NCBI GenBank assembly: GCA_900316835.1
Contig: ONEL01000006.1
Location: forward strand, 38,098 to 102,097
Direction of reading: 5' to 3'
Origin: an uncultured Prevotellaceae bacterium
GTDB taxonomy: Bacteria; Bacteroidota; Bacteroidia; Bacteroidales; Muribaculaceae
Length of the DNA: 64,000 nucleotides
This document shows, piece after piece, positions 8,449-16,388 of the stretch. Positions within the stretch are counted from its first letter, which is position 1, and each line of letters opens with the position of its first letter. Under the pieces are notes generated by a model that had not been told where the DNA came from, made no database searches, and saw nothing but the letters and a program-made list of their open reading frames with translations. Both the position numbers and the translations under genes were made by a program.

Positions 8449-9447
8449 TCAAGGAATAGTCCTTAAAACAGTATATCTTATTATTGCGCAAATAGTGAGC
8501 ATTAACAGCAATGCTACAGCCCATGGCTGATAGTTGTCGCTCATTTGGCTGTGACGTTGCACGTCCATGCGGGTCTTCTCCAGCTGGTCAATCTCGGCAA
8601 AGATGTCCTTGAGCACGTTCTTGCTGGTGGCGCGGAAGTACTTGCCACCAGTGGTTGTGGCAATTTCCTGGAGCGACTTCTCATCGATTTCCACCTTTTG
8701 TCGAGTATAAGTTATTTGACCACCAATGTCCATGGCAGGATAGAGGGCTTCTCCCATTGTACCCACACCAATGGCATAGACCTTGATGCCATATTTTGCC
8801 GCAATCTTGGCGGCGGTAAGTGGTCCCACCACGCCAGTGTTGTTGCTACCGTCGGTGAGCAAAATAATGCTCTTTGACTTGGCTTTGCCATCCTTGATGC
8901 GGTTGATGGCTGTTGCGATGCCGTCGCCCACGGCGGTGCCATCCTCAAGCATCCCAATTTGCAACTCGCCAATGTGGTTGACTAGGGTGGCGATGTCGTT
9001 AGTCATGGGCACTTGAGTGAAAGCTTCTCCAGCAAATATCACAAGGCCAATGTTATCGCTAGTGCGGTTGCTCACAAAGTTGCTTGCTACATCCTTGGCG
9101 GCTTCAAGGCGATTAGGCTTGAAGTCTTTGGCGAGCATGCTGCCACTCACATCGAGTGAGAGCACGATGTCGGTACCTTCGATGTCGGTATTAGACCAGC
9201 TGTTGCTCGACTGTGGGCGCGCAAGGATTATCACAAGGCATGTCAGCGAGAGCACCTGCAGTGCAAAGAGCACATGTCGCATCCACTCTTTCCAGCTGCG
9301 TGGCATGTTGTCAAAGGCCTGAGTGGTGGGCAATCGCAGTGTGGCGTCGTTGTGATTTTGCTTGAGCACATACCACACAATGAGTGGAATGAGCAATAGC
9401 AGTAGCCACAGCAACCCTGGGTGCATGAAATGCATGTCATTAATCAT
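8449..9447 (-). CDS. batA: BatA von Willebrand factor A protein
   Basis: 332-aa inner-membrane VWA protein. Two N-terminal hydrophobic segments (about 10-26 and 58-78), MIDAS motif DVSGS (IVLSLDVSGSMLAKD), the later MIDAS threonine in DGTAVGDGIATA, and LLTDGSNNTG. One C-terminal transmembrane helix (about 308-328). The start overlaps the end of the preceding gene by 4 nt (ATGA), so the two are translationally coupled. Role inferred from the Bat operon: a metal-dependent protein-interaction module in the periplasm or at the membrane, used with the MoxR ATPase. Confidence 0.9.
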   Translation of the reverse strand: MINDMHFMHPGLLWLLLLLIPLIVWYVLKQNHNDATLRLPTTQAFDNMPRSWKEWMRHVLFALQVLSLTCLVIILARPQSSNSWSNTDIEGTDIVLSLDVSGSMLAKDFKPNRLEAAKDVASNFVSNRTSDNIGLVIFAGEAFTQVPMTNDIATLVNHIGELQIGMLEDGTAVGDGIATAINRIKDGKAKSKSIILLTDGSNNTGVVGPLTAAKIAAKYGIKVYAIGVGTMGEALYPAMDIGGQITYTRQKVEIDEKSLQEIATTTGGKYFRATSKNVLKDIFAEIDQLEKTRMDVQRHSQMSDNYQPWAVALLLMLTICAIIRYTVLRTIP

Positions 9448-10421
9448 TGTGCGTCCTCCTTTCCTTCTTCTTCATTAGGCTGAGGCAATGGCTTGGTTTG
9501 TTCCACAAAGTTTACCGCGCGCTGGAAGGCAATCTCGTTGTCGTCGGCAAGGGTGTGCATGTTGGCAAACTTCACAAAGTCGGCAATCTCAAGCACGTTG
9601 TTGAGTTGCTCTTTGGCAATGTGGGCATCTTCGTTTTGCCTTATCTTGTCCATGATTTGGGTTGATGTCATCTCCACTGCGTTGATGCCAAAGCGACGGT
9701 CGATGTACACACGCAGGATGTCGGTAAGAGCAGTGTAATATTCTTTCTCCTGGCCATTTTGCCACAAGTTGCGACTCTTGAGATTGCTGAGTGCCTGCAT
9801 GGCTTCCTCGTAGGGTGGCAAGCGTTTCTTCACGGGTTTCAAGGGGTTGATGCCTTTCTTGTACCACTTGAAGTAGGCGTAGATGCCAAATGCCAGTAAC
9901 AGCAATCCGGCTAGCCATGCCCACCAGTAGTCGCTGATGAAATCAGGGATCCAGTCAAGTAGCTTGAATGGGGCCTCGGCCACAGGCTTGAAGTCCTTGA
10001 TTTTGCCTTGCGGGTCCACTTTAATAGAGTCGACGGTGAGAGTTAGTGTCTCTTTGCTCCGCAAGGTGTCACCTCCCACAACATAGAGGATTGCTGGCAG
10101 TTGATAAGTGCCGGGGTCGAAAGCTTGAAGCGTGATGTCACGATTAATTTGTAGCCTGTTGTTGTCGAGTGCTGTAGTGTCGGCTTTGCCCTTGTCGGCA
10201 ATCTCCACTTTGGCATTAAGAGTGTCGGCTACAAGATTCAGCATGAGACCATTCACTTCGCGGTCTTGCACAACACTGATGTGAAGGCCTATGGTTTTTC
10301 CCATTAGCACATGAGTGGAGTCAAGCTTGGCGCTGATGGTGGTGTTACCTGCCACTGCAGGCAATGCCAGTAGCATCATCGCTATTATCAAGGCTTGTAT
10401 TGAGTGTCGTGTAAAAGTCAT
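9444..10421 (-). CDS. Bat-operon membrane protein (BatD-like beta domain, one TM, cytoplasmic helix)
   Basis: 325-aa protein with a signal peptide (residues 1-24), a beta-rich periplasmic domain (about 25-165), one transmembrane helix (YWWAWLAGLLLLAFGIYAYF, about 174-193) and a cytoplasmic helical domain with PPYEEAMQALSNLKSRNLW and YYTALTDILRVYIDRRFG. That cytoplasmic motif is similar to the one in BatD proteins, and this gene always sits between DUF58 and batA in Bacteroidetes operons I know of, but it has no settled name. Translationally coupled to batA (4-nt overlap) and 16 nt after the DUF58 gene. Confidence 0.75.
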   Translation of the reverse strand: MTFTRHSIQALIIAMMLLALPAVAGNTTISAKLDSTHVLMGKTIGLHISVVQDREVNGLMLNLVADTLNAKVEIADKGKADTTALDNNRLQINRDITLQAFDPGTYQLPAILYVVGGDTLRSKETLTLTVDSIKVDPQGKIKDFKPVAEAPFKLLDWIPDFISDYWWAWLAGLLLLAFGIYAYFKWYKKGINPLKPVKKRLPPYEEAMQALSNLKSRNLWQNGQEKEYYTALTDILRVYIDRRFGINAVEMTSTQIMDKIRQNEDAHIAKEQLNNVLEIADFVKFANMHTLADDNEIAFQRAVNFVEQTKPLPQPNEEEGKEDAQ

Positions 10422-10437
10422 CTTTTTACTTTGTTAT

Positions 10438-11304
10438 TCATCTACGCTTAAACAGTGACATAAGCGATTTTACATAATCTTCGTCGGTGGCAACTTGTGC
10501 AAGGTCTACGTTGCTACGGGTGAGAATGTCGCTCATGGCGCGCTGGCGGTCATACCACCAGCAGTCGTAGGCTTGACGCACACGGCGGCTGCTGGTGTCG
10601 ATCCAGCGCACGCTGTCACGCTCGGCATCCTGCACCTTAATCAAGCCCACATTGGGCAACTGTGCCTCGCGCTTGTCGTAGACTTGAACAGCTATTACAT
10701 CGTGCTTGTGGTTAGCAATCGACATGCTCTTGTAATAGTCGCGAGAATCGAGAAAATCGCTAATGAGGAATGCTGTGCAACGCTTCTTGATGGCACTGGT
10801 GAGGTATTCGAGTGCGAGATTGAGGTCGGTACCTCGGTTCTCGGCTTGGAAATTAAGTAGCTCGCTGATAACGCGCAAGATGTGCTTGCGCCCCTTTTGT
10901 GGAGGAATAAATTTCTCTATCTTGTTGCTAAATAATAGTACGCCCACCTTGTCGTTATTCTCGATGGCCGAGAAAGCTAGTGTTGCGGCAATCTCGGTCA
11001 TGATTTCCTGCTTCGACTCGCCCACTGCGCCAAAGTTCTTACTGCCGCTCACGTCAACCATGAGCATCACGGTGAGTTCACGCTCTTCCTCGTAGACTTT
11101 GACATAGGGGTGGTTTTGCCTGGCTGTCACATTCCAGTCGATGTCGCGCACATCGTCGCCATACTGGTATTCACGCACCTCGCTAAAGGTCATGCCACGC
11201 CCCTTGAACGCGGTGTGGTATTCACCGGCAAAGATGTTTTGAGACAACCCCTTGGCTTTAATCTCAATCTTGCGCACCTTCTTTAGCAGTTCACTTCGTT
11301 CCAT
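10438..11304 (-). CDS. DUF58 domain protein
   Basis: 288-aa soluble protein with the DUF58 core: FSEVREYQYGDDVRDIDWNVTAR followed by a VWA-like segment with the MIDAS-type motif DVSGS (LMVDVSGSKNFG). Such proteins are the standard partners of MoxR AAA+ ATPases. It lies between moxR (59 nt gap) and the rest of the Bat operon. Probably a cytoplasmic adaptor between the ATPase and the membrane VWA proteins (inference). Confidence 0.9.
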   Translation of the reverse strand: MERSELLKKVRKIEIKAKGLSQNIFAGEYHTAFKGRGMTFSEVREYQYGDDVRDIDWNVTARQNHPYVKVYEEERELTVMLMVDVSGSKNFGAVGESKQEIMTEIAATLAFSAIENNDKVGVLLFSNKIEKFIPPQKGRKHILRVISELLNFQAENRGTDLNLALEYLTSAIKKRCTAFLISDFLDSRDYYKSMSIANHKHDVIAVQVYDKREAQLPNVGLIKVQDAERDSVRWIDTSSRRVRQAYDCWWYDRQRAMSDILTRSNVDLAQVATDEDYVKSLMSLFKRR

Positions 11305-11363
11305 GCTAATTAAATTTTACCTTCTTCATCACAAACACACACATTGTGAATGCGTGCATCGCA

Positions 11364-12359
11364 TCAAGGTACTGCAATCTTATCGAGGATGTTGCTTATT
11401 ATCTCGTCGGCGCCTATGTTGTTAGCTTCAGCTTCGTAGCTCAACCCCAAGCGGTGGCGCATCACGTCGTGACACACGGCACGCACGTCCTCGGGAATCA
11501 CATAGCCACGACCACGCAAGAAGGCGTAGGCACGAGCTGCAAGAGCCATGCTGATTGAGGCACGTGGCGATGAGCCAAACGAGATGATGCTCTTGAGGTC
11601 GTTCAAGCCATAATCCTCGGGGAAACGGGTAGCAAACACGATGTCGACAATGTATCGCTCTATCTTCTCATCAATATAAATCTTGCGAACCACCTCGCGC
11701 ACGTCGACGATGTCGGCAGGAGTTACCATGGGATGTACCGCACGCTGGGTCTCATCGATGTTCATGCGTATTATTTCTTTTTCTTCCTGACGGCTAGGAT
11801 AACCTATCATCACCTTCATCAAGAAACGGTCGACCTGTGCCTCGGGAAGGGGATAGGTTCCTTCTTGCTCAATGGGGTTTTGTGTTGCCATCACCAGGAA
11901 TGGCTCGTCGAGGGCAAAGGTATTGTCACCAATGGTGACTTGGCGCTCTTGCATAGCCTCTAGCAATGCGCTTTGCACCTTGGCGGGCGCGCGGTTAATC
12001 TCGTCGGCAAGAACAAAGTTGGCAAACACTGGTCCGCGCTTCACTTCAAATTTCTCCTTCTGGATGCTGTAAACCATGGTGCCAATCACGTCGGCGGGCA
12101 GCAAGTCGGGGGTGAACTGGATGCGGCTGTACTTGGCATCAATAAGTTGTGCAAGGGTCTTGATGGCAAGTGTCTTAGCAAGTCCTGGAACGCCCTCGAG
12201 TAGCACGTGACCATTGGCAAGCAATGCAATCAACAGTGAGTCGATCAAGTGTTTCTGACCTACTATCGTTTGATTCATTCCCTGTGTGATTGTATTGACA
12301 AAACTGCTTTTGCTGGCAATGATGTCGTTTAATTCGCGAATGTTAACTGAATCACTCAT
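11364..12359 (-). CDS. MoxR-family AAA+ ATPase
   Basis: 331-aa ATPase heading the Bat operon. Walker A GVPGLAKT, Walker B LADEINR, sensor region MATQNPIEQEGTYPLPEAQ (a MoxR hallmark) and an arginine-rich C-terminal lid (RASISMALAARAYAFLRGR). Known family role: chaperone-like activation of VWA partner proteins. The ATG at 12359 lies 30 nt downstream of a perfect 9-bp hairpin and about 73 nt from a consensus -7 box, so it is the first gene of the transcript. Confidence 0.93.
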   Translation of the reverse strand: MSDSVNIRELNDIIASKSSFVNTITQGMNQTIVGQKHLIDSLLIALLANGHVLLEGVPGLAKTLAIKTLAQLIDAKYSRIQFTPDLLPADVIGTMVYSIQKEKFEVKRGPVFANFVLADEINRAPAKVQSALLEAMQERQVTIGDNTFALDEPFLVMATQNPIEQEGTYPLPEAQVDRFLMKVMIGYPSRQEEKEIIRMNIDETQRAVHPMVTPADIVDVREVVRKIYIDEKIERYIVDIVFATRFPEDYGLNDLKSIISFGSSPRASISMALAARAYAFLRGRGYVIPEDVRAVCHDVMRHRLGLSYEAEANNIGADEIISNILDKIAVP

Positions 12360-12388
12360 AATTATTTTAATATCTGTGTTTTAATGTA

Positions 12389-12409
12389 AGGACAAGGATG
12401 CCTTGTCCT
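12389..12409 (-). promoter_or_regulatory. Leader hairpin of the moxR-bat operon
   Basis: Perfect 9-bp stem AGGACAAGG / CCTTGTCCT with a 3-nt loop, 30 nt before the moxR start. It is not followed by a U-run, so it is more likely a stability or regulatory element (RNA or DNA operator) than a terminator. Confidence 0.5.
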
Positions 12410-12431
12410 GGCTATTATCTCTTTCTAGTTG

Positions 12432-12439
12432 CAAAATTA
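12432..12439 (-). promoter_or_regulatory. Likely -7 element for the moxR-bat operon
   Basis: Reads TAATTTTG on the minus strand, matching the Bacteroidota TAnnTTTG consensus. The -33 region has only a T-run (GTTTTTTATT) instead of TTTG, so strength is uncertain. Confidence 0.5.
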
Positions 12440-12774
12440 TCACTTTGCGATTTATGATAGAATAAAAAACACGTTAATTAATAATATTTTTGAGTTATAA
12501 ATGTTAAATTAAACATTGTTTTAACATTCGGGCGGTTAAAAAAGAGGCTTTGTCGTGGTTGTTGACAAAAAGACTACGGATTTTTTCACTGATTAGTCTG
12601 ATAATAAGCATTTAGCCTGTCTATCAGTAGCTTGTTAAAATAAATCAGGAAAAAATCGGTAGTTTCTTTGGCGTTGCCATGCGCGAATATTGCGCTAAAA
12701 CATCGTGGGCGATGATTGGTGGTTAAAAAATGGTTTTAATGGGCGTATTAAGCACTTGGTGCAAGTGTGCCCCC

Positions 12775-13233
12775 TTATTTTAGGTCGTCGGGGGTAATGT
12801 CGAATGCCGTGATTTCCTCGCCGGTGGCTTTGTTGACGTAGCTCACTGTGATTGTGGCGCCCTTGCTTTTTATTGTCACATCACCGGGCTTGTTGCTCTT
12901 CTTGAATTGAGTGATGAATTCTGGCACTTCGTGTTCTACAATGGCTTCGGCAAAGTCTTCCTCGGCTTGGTTAGTTGGGATTTCTACTTCCTTGACAATT
13001 AGCACGGTGTTGGTTTTGCTGTCGTAGGTGTATTTAGCGTTGGCAATTGAGTGCTCTTCGGTCATTGCCTTGGAGAGCTGGCTGGCTGCTTCCTGGCTAG
13101 GGGCTGTGGCTTTTGTGACGCCGGTGGCTATGGAGTCCTTGTTGCTTGTTGTCTGGCTTGTGTTGCCTTGGCCAGTGCAGCTTGCAAGTGAAAGTGTTGC
13201 AATAGCTATTGTGATGATTGATAGATTTTTCAT
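12775..13233 (-). CDS. Small secreted lipoprotein, unknown function
   Basis: 152 aa. Signal peptide with lipobox LASC (C19), a Ser/Thr-rich linker, then a small domain with KYTYDSKTNTVLIVKEVEIP and a C-terminal strand-rich part (DVTIKSKGATITVSYVNKATGEEITAFDI). I do not recognise the family. It starts 23 nt after the end of prmC on the same strand, so the two probably share a transcript. Confidence 0.75.
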   Translation of the reverse strand: MKNLSIITIAIATLSLASCTGQGNTSQTTSNKDSIATGVTKATAPSQEAASQLSKAMTEEHSIANAKYTYDSKTNTVLIVKEVEIPTNQAEEDFAEAIVEHEVPEFITQFKKSNKPGDVTIKSKGATITVSYVNKATGEEITAFDITPDDLK

Positions 13234-13256
13234 AACTAGTTATCAGTTTTTTGTTA

Positions 13257-14111
13257 TTAGTTGTCGTTATTTTTGATTGCTGTTACAAAGCGGTTGTTTC
13301 CAAAGTGGTCGGTGTGGACCTGAATGTTTCTCAAGCCTGCATTGCTAAGTGTGCTGGTCACTTGCTGTGCCATGGCGCGGTTGATTTCCAGATATAGACG
13401 GCCACCATTCTTTAGGGCTTCTTGGGCATAGGCAGCGATAGGGCGGTAAAAGAGCATGGGGTCGTCGTTGGGCACAAAGAGTGCGCTATGAGGCTCGTAG
13501 TCAAGCACATTGCGCTCCATCTCAGCTTGCTCACTCATGGTGATATAAGGTGGATTGCTCACAATAATGTCCCATTCATCGCTTGGGGCTGAGCAGTGCC
13601 GAATGTCTTGCCGCAACAGGCGCACACGTGTCTTGAGCGCCGTGGCATTTTGCTGTGCAACGGCGAGAGCTTCGTCGCTAATGTCGGTGGCTGTGACTTG
13701 TGCAAACTTCAGTGCTCTAGCCAGTGATATCGCAATGCATCCGCTGCCGGTGCCAATGTCTAGCACCCGCAAGTCGCTATCAGGGTTCTGGTCAATAATC
13801 ATGTCAACTAGTTGCTCAGTCTCGGGGCGGGGGATGAGCGTGGCAGGGGTTACGGCAAAGCTATGTCCATGAAATCGAGCTTTCCCTAGGATGTATTGCA
13901 ATGGTTCATGTTGAGTTAGCCGGGAGATTATCTCGTTGAGCTTATTTACAAAGAAATCAGGCAACTCGTCGGCGTCGCGCATCACCACATCTACAGGTTG
14001 CCACAGCAGCACCTGCTCAAATATAACTCGTGCCATGCTTTCTATCTCGCGAGCATCGTAGATGTCGCGCAACTGGCTTCGCATCAGCAATATTGCTTCT
14101 CGTGTCGTCAT
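13257..14111 (-). CDS. prmC: Peptide chain release factor N5-glutamine methyltransferase
   Basis: SAM-dependent methyltransferase that modifies the GGQ glutamine of release factors RF1/RF2. The Rossmann glycine motif is VLDIGTGSGCIAISLA and the catalytic NPPY motif is IIVSNPPYITMSE. The N-terminal helical domain (residues 1-85) has the LQYILGKARFHG signature of PrmC/HemK. The length of 284 aa is normal. Divergent from lysA. Confidence 0.93.
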   Translation of the reverse strand: MTTREAILLMRSQLRDIYDAREIESMARVIFEQVLLWQPVDVVMRDADELPDFFVNKLNEIISRLTQHEPLQYILGKARFHGHSFAVTPATLIPRPETEQLVDMIIDQNPDSDLRVLDIGTGSGCIAISLARALKFAQVTATDISDEALAVAQQNATALKTRVRLLRQDIRHCSAPSDEWDIIVSNPPYITMSEQAEMERNVLDYEPHSALFVPNDDPMLFYRPIAAYAQEALKNGGRLYLEINRAMAQQVTSTLSNAGLRNIQVHTDHFGNNRFVTAIKNNDN

Positions 14112-14181
14112 TGAAATAATGGTTTTAGTTGCCGAAATTACTAAATTTATTGAAACAAAACGAAAAATATGCGCATAAAAA

Positions 14182-14211
14182 TTTGTTTTAATAAGATTTT
14201 GTTTAACTTTG
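14182..14211 (+). promoter_or_regulatory. Promoter of lysA
   Basis: TTTG at 14182-14185, an 18-nt spacer, then TAACTTTG at 14204-14211, close to the Bacteroidota sigma-ABfr consensus. Transcription would start near 14218, giving a leader of about 45 nt. Confidence 0.65.
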
Positions 14212-14263
14212 CAAAAAAATCACAACAAACACAAAACAATAAATACACTAAAAACTTAAATAA

Positions 14264-15424
14264 ATGTACCAATTTCCGCTTGACAAACTTAGTGAGATAC
14301 CCACACCTTACTATTACTATGACATGGCTCTGTTGCGTGCTACGCTCGATGCGGTGAACAAAGAGATTAAAGGCTTCCCTTTCAAGGTTCACTATGCGAT
14401 TAAGGCCAATGGCAATGATGTGATATTGCGTGAGATAGCTTCTCATGGCTTTGGGGCCGACCTTGTGAGTGGTGGCGAGCTGGTTGCCGCGCTGGCAGCG
14501 GGCTTCAAGGCACAAGATCTAGCTTTCTCGGGAGTGGGAAAGACCGATTGGGAAATATCACTGGGAGTGGAAAACGATATCTTTAGTTTCAATGTGGAAA
14601 GTGTTCCTGAGCTGGAAGTTATCAACGAGATTGCAGGCGGGCTCAGGAAAAAGGCTGGGGTGGTGCTGAGAGTAAACCCCGACATTGACGCTCACACCCA
14701 TCGCTACATCACCACAGGAACTGCCCACGACAAGTTTGGCATAAGCTTGGAAATGCTACCTCAAGTGATTCAAATGGCTCATAACTTGCCCAATATTCAC
14801 TTGCGTGGACTGCATTTCCACATTGGCTCGCAAATCACAATGATGCGCCCCTATGAGATGCTGTGCGAGAAGATCAACGAGTTGCAAGACAGCCTTGAAC
14901 GCATTGGTGTATCACTCGAAATAATCAATGTGGGTGGTGGTCTGGGAGTAGACTATGATGCCCCCGATGAGCATCCGCTAGCTGGCTTTACCAGTTATTT
15001 CAATGTGTTCAAGCGGGGACTCAAGTTGCGACAAGGACAAGAAGTGCATTTCGAGCTAGGGCGCTCAATTATGGCACAGTGTGGAACACTGATCTCCAGA
15101 GTGGTGTTTGTCAAGTCTAATCGCGATAAGCAATTTGTAATTCTGGATGCCGGAATGACCGATCTCATAAGGCCCGCGCTCTATGAGGCACATCACAAGA
15201 TTCAAAACCTCACCTCTAGCTCGCCACGTCGCGAAACCTACGACGTGGTGGGACCCGTGTGCGAGTCGAGTGATGTCTTTGCTCGCGATGAGGTTTTGCC
15301 CACCACTTCACGTGGCGACCTAATCGCTATTCGCTCGGCTGGTGCCTATGGCGAGTCGATGTCGTGCCGTTACAACATGCGACGTTTGCCGCAGGCGCAT
15401 TATAGTGATGCGATCGCTAAATAG
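14264..15424 (+). CDS. lysA: Diaminopimelate decarboxylase
   Basis: PLP enzyme for the last step of lysine synthesis (meso-diaminopimelate to lysine). The PLP-binding lysine is in FKVHYAIKANGN; HFHIGSQ, the glycine loop NVGGGLGVDYD and the C-terminal substrate site GPVCESSDVFA are all present. 386 aa, slightly shorter than many LysA proteins but with all the blocks. Starts in the AT-rich leader after a consensus promoter. No lysine riboswitch is evident in the short 5' UTR. Confidence 0.92.
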   Translation: MYQFPLDKLSEIPTPYYYYDMALLRATLDAVNKEIKGFPFKVHYAIKANGNDVILREIASHGFGADLVSGGELVAALAAGFKAQDLAFSGVGKTDWEISLGVENDIFSFNVESVPELEVINEIAGGLRKKAGVVLRVNPDIDAHTHRYITTGTAHDKFGISLEMLPQVIQMAHNLPNIHLRGLHFHIGSQITMMRPYEMLCEKINELQDSLERIGVSLEIINVGGGLGVDYDAPDEHPLAGFTSYFNVFKRGLKLRQGQEVHFELGRSIMAQCGTLISRVVFVKSNRDKQFVILDAGMTDLIRPALYEAHHKIQNLTSSSPRRETYDVVGPVCESSDVFARDEVLPTTSRGDLIAIRSAGAYGESMSCRYNMRRLPQAHYSDAIAK

Positions 15425-15463
15425 TTTTTTCCCTCATTTTACACCCAAATGAAGGGGGAAAAA
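15425..15463 (+). terminator. Hairpin after lysA, possible terminator
   Basis: TCATTT / AAATGA stem extended by CCC/GGG and by T6/A5 flanks. Nearly symmetrical, with T-rich sequence only on the left, so its direction is unclear. The next 200 nt (to HU) are A-rich leader sequence with a near-match -7 (GATATTTG) at about 15538-15545. Confidence 0.4.
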
Positions 15464-15690
15464 GGTTGTAAATGAGAAAAAAAACTAAAAAACATAAGAA
15501 AAAATAGTGAAAATGGGTTGTAATTAAAAAAAAAGTGCGATATTTGCACTTGCAAAAAAATCAAGGGTGCTTTACACTCTTGTTTTTTAGGCACTTTAGT
15601 GTCGGGAAAACAGGTGCTTTAAAGGAGCATTTTTGGTTTTAGAGTGAATGATTTATTTTAGGTAAAACAAATTATAAAATTATTTACAAA

Positions 15691-15975
15691 ATGACTAAAG
15701 CAGATATCGTTAGCGAAATCGCTAAATCTACTGGCATTGACAAAGCCACAGTTTTGGAGACTATTGAGAAATTTATGGAGACAGTAAAAGACTCTCTTGC
15801 TGAGGGTGAGAATGTATACCTCCGCGGTTTTGGTAGCTTCATCGTAAAAACTCGTTCGCAGAAGACTGCACGCAACATTTCTAAAAACACTGCCATCATA
15901 ATTCCAGAGCATAATATTCCAGCTTTCAAGCCAGCAAAGGTGTTCATGGAGCAAGTTAAGCAGGTAAAAAAATAA
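15691..15975 (+). CDS. HU-family DNA-binding protein
   Basis: 94-aa histone-like protein that bends and compacts DNA. MTKADIVSEIAKSTGIDKATV and the beta-arm entry GENVYLRGFGSFIVKTRSQKTARN are the HU hallmark; the IPEHNIPAFKPAKVF segment matches the DNA-binding arm, where the canonical RNP is replaced by HNI. The long AT-rich leader (about 265 nt) suggests strong, regulated expression. The gene is followed 50 nt later by the 30-residue basic protein. Confidence 0.93.
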   Translation: MTKADIVSEIAKSTGIDKATVLETIEKFMETVKDSLAEGENVYLRGFGSFIVKTRSQKTARNISKNTAIIIPEHNIPAFKPAKVFMEQVKQVKK

Positions 15976-16025
15976 AAAAGATACAGTCATAAAAACTCAA
16001 TAACAAACTTTAAAGATTTATTAAA

Positions 16026-16118
16026 ATGCCAAGCGGAAAGAAAAGAAAAGGCCACAAGATGGCTACGCATAAGCGCAAAAAGAGACTCAGAAAGAATCGT
16101 CACAAGAACAAGAAGTGA
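16026..16118 (+). CDS. 30-residue basic protein, AURKAIP1/COX24-like (ribosome-associated type)
   Basis: Short ORF, start ATG at 16026 and stop TGA at 16116. The peptide is almost all K, R and H with the core GHKMATHKRKKRLRKNRHK. This matches the tiny Bacteroidota proteins named for the AURKAIP1/COX24 domain, related to the mitochondrial ribosomal protein mS38 and mycobacterial bS22. Inferred role: binding rRNA in the small subunit. Too short for most gene callers and easily missed. 50 nt downstream of HU, with probable co-transcription. The conserved sequence makes it clearly a gene rather than chance. Confidence 0.8.
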   Translation: MPSGKKRKGHKMATHKRKKRLRKNRHKNKK

Positions 16119-16144
16119 TTTTTCTTGAGGTGAGTCTGAACTGG

Positions 16145-16224
16145 AGAACAAACGAATGATGAGGGCTCTTGAGTGTAGCGAAATAGTTATCATGGCGAGC
16201 GCAATTCATTAGTTTGTTCTTTTA
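16145..16224 (+). terminator. Long stem-loop with U-run after the 30-residue protein gene
   Basis: 15-nt arms AGAACAAACGAATGA (16145-16159) and TCATTAGTTTGTTCT (16206-16220), 14 of 15 paired, with a 46-nt loop and followed by TTTATTG. Could end the HU transcript or form part of a leader for the RNase gene at 16389. A second inverted pair, GGCAAGG near 16232 and CCTTGCC near 16298, lies just downstream. Confidence 0.5.
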
Positions 16225-16388
16225 TTGTTTAGGCAAGGCTCAATGGGTGGAAACGCTAATGCTCCACACCACATAGTAGCCTATAGGACCCCACTCCTTG
16301 CCGGCGATGTCACTAACACAGCTAAGCTCAGTGTTTTTTTTGATATCAAATATGGCGGAGTGAACAATTGTAAAATCTATAATTCAGA

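Larger units (their letters stand above)
12360..12774. other. Intergenic region upstream of the Bat operon
   Basis: 415 nt without a gene. The right part is downstream sequence of the small lipoprotein gene and holds a 6-bp hairpin (CACTTG 12753-12758 / CAAGTG 12762-12767) without a U-run. The middle has an 8-bp inverted repeat (ATGTTAAA / TTTAACAT near 12500-12530) and the phrase ACTACGGATTTTTTC near 12573, which recurs near 22500. The left part holds the promoter and leader hairpin listed separately. Confidence 0.6.
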
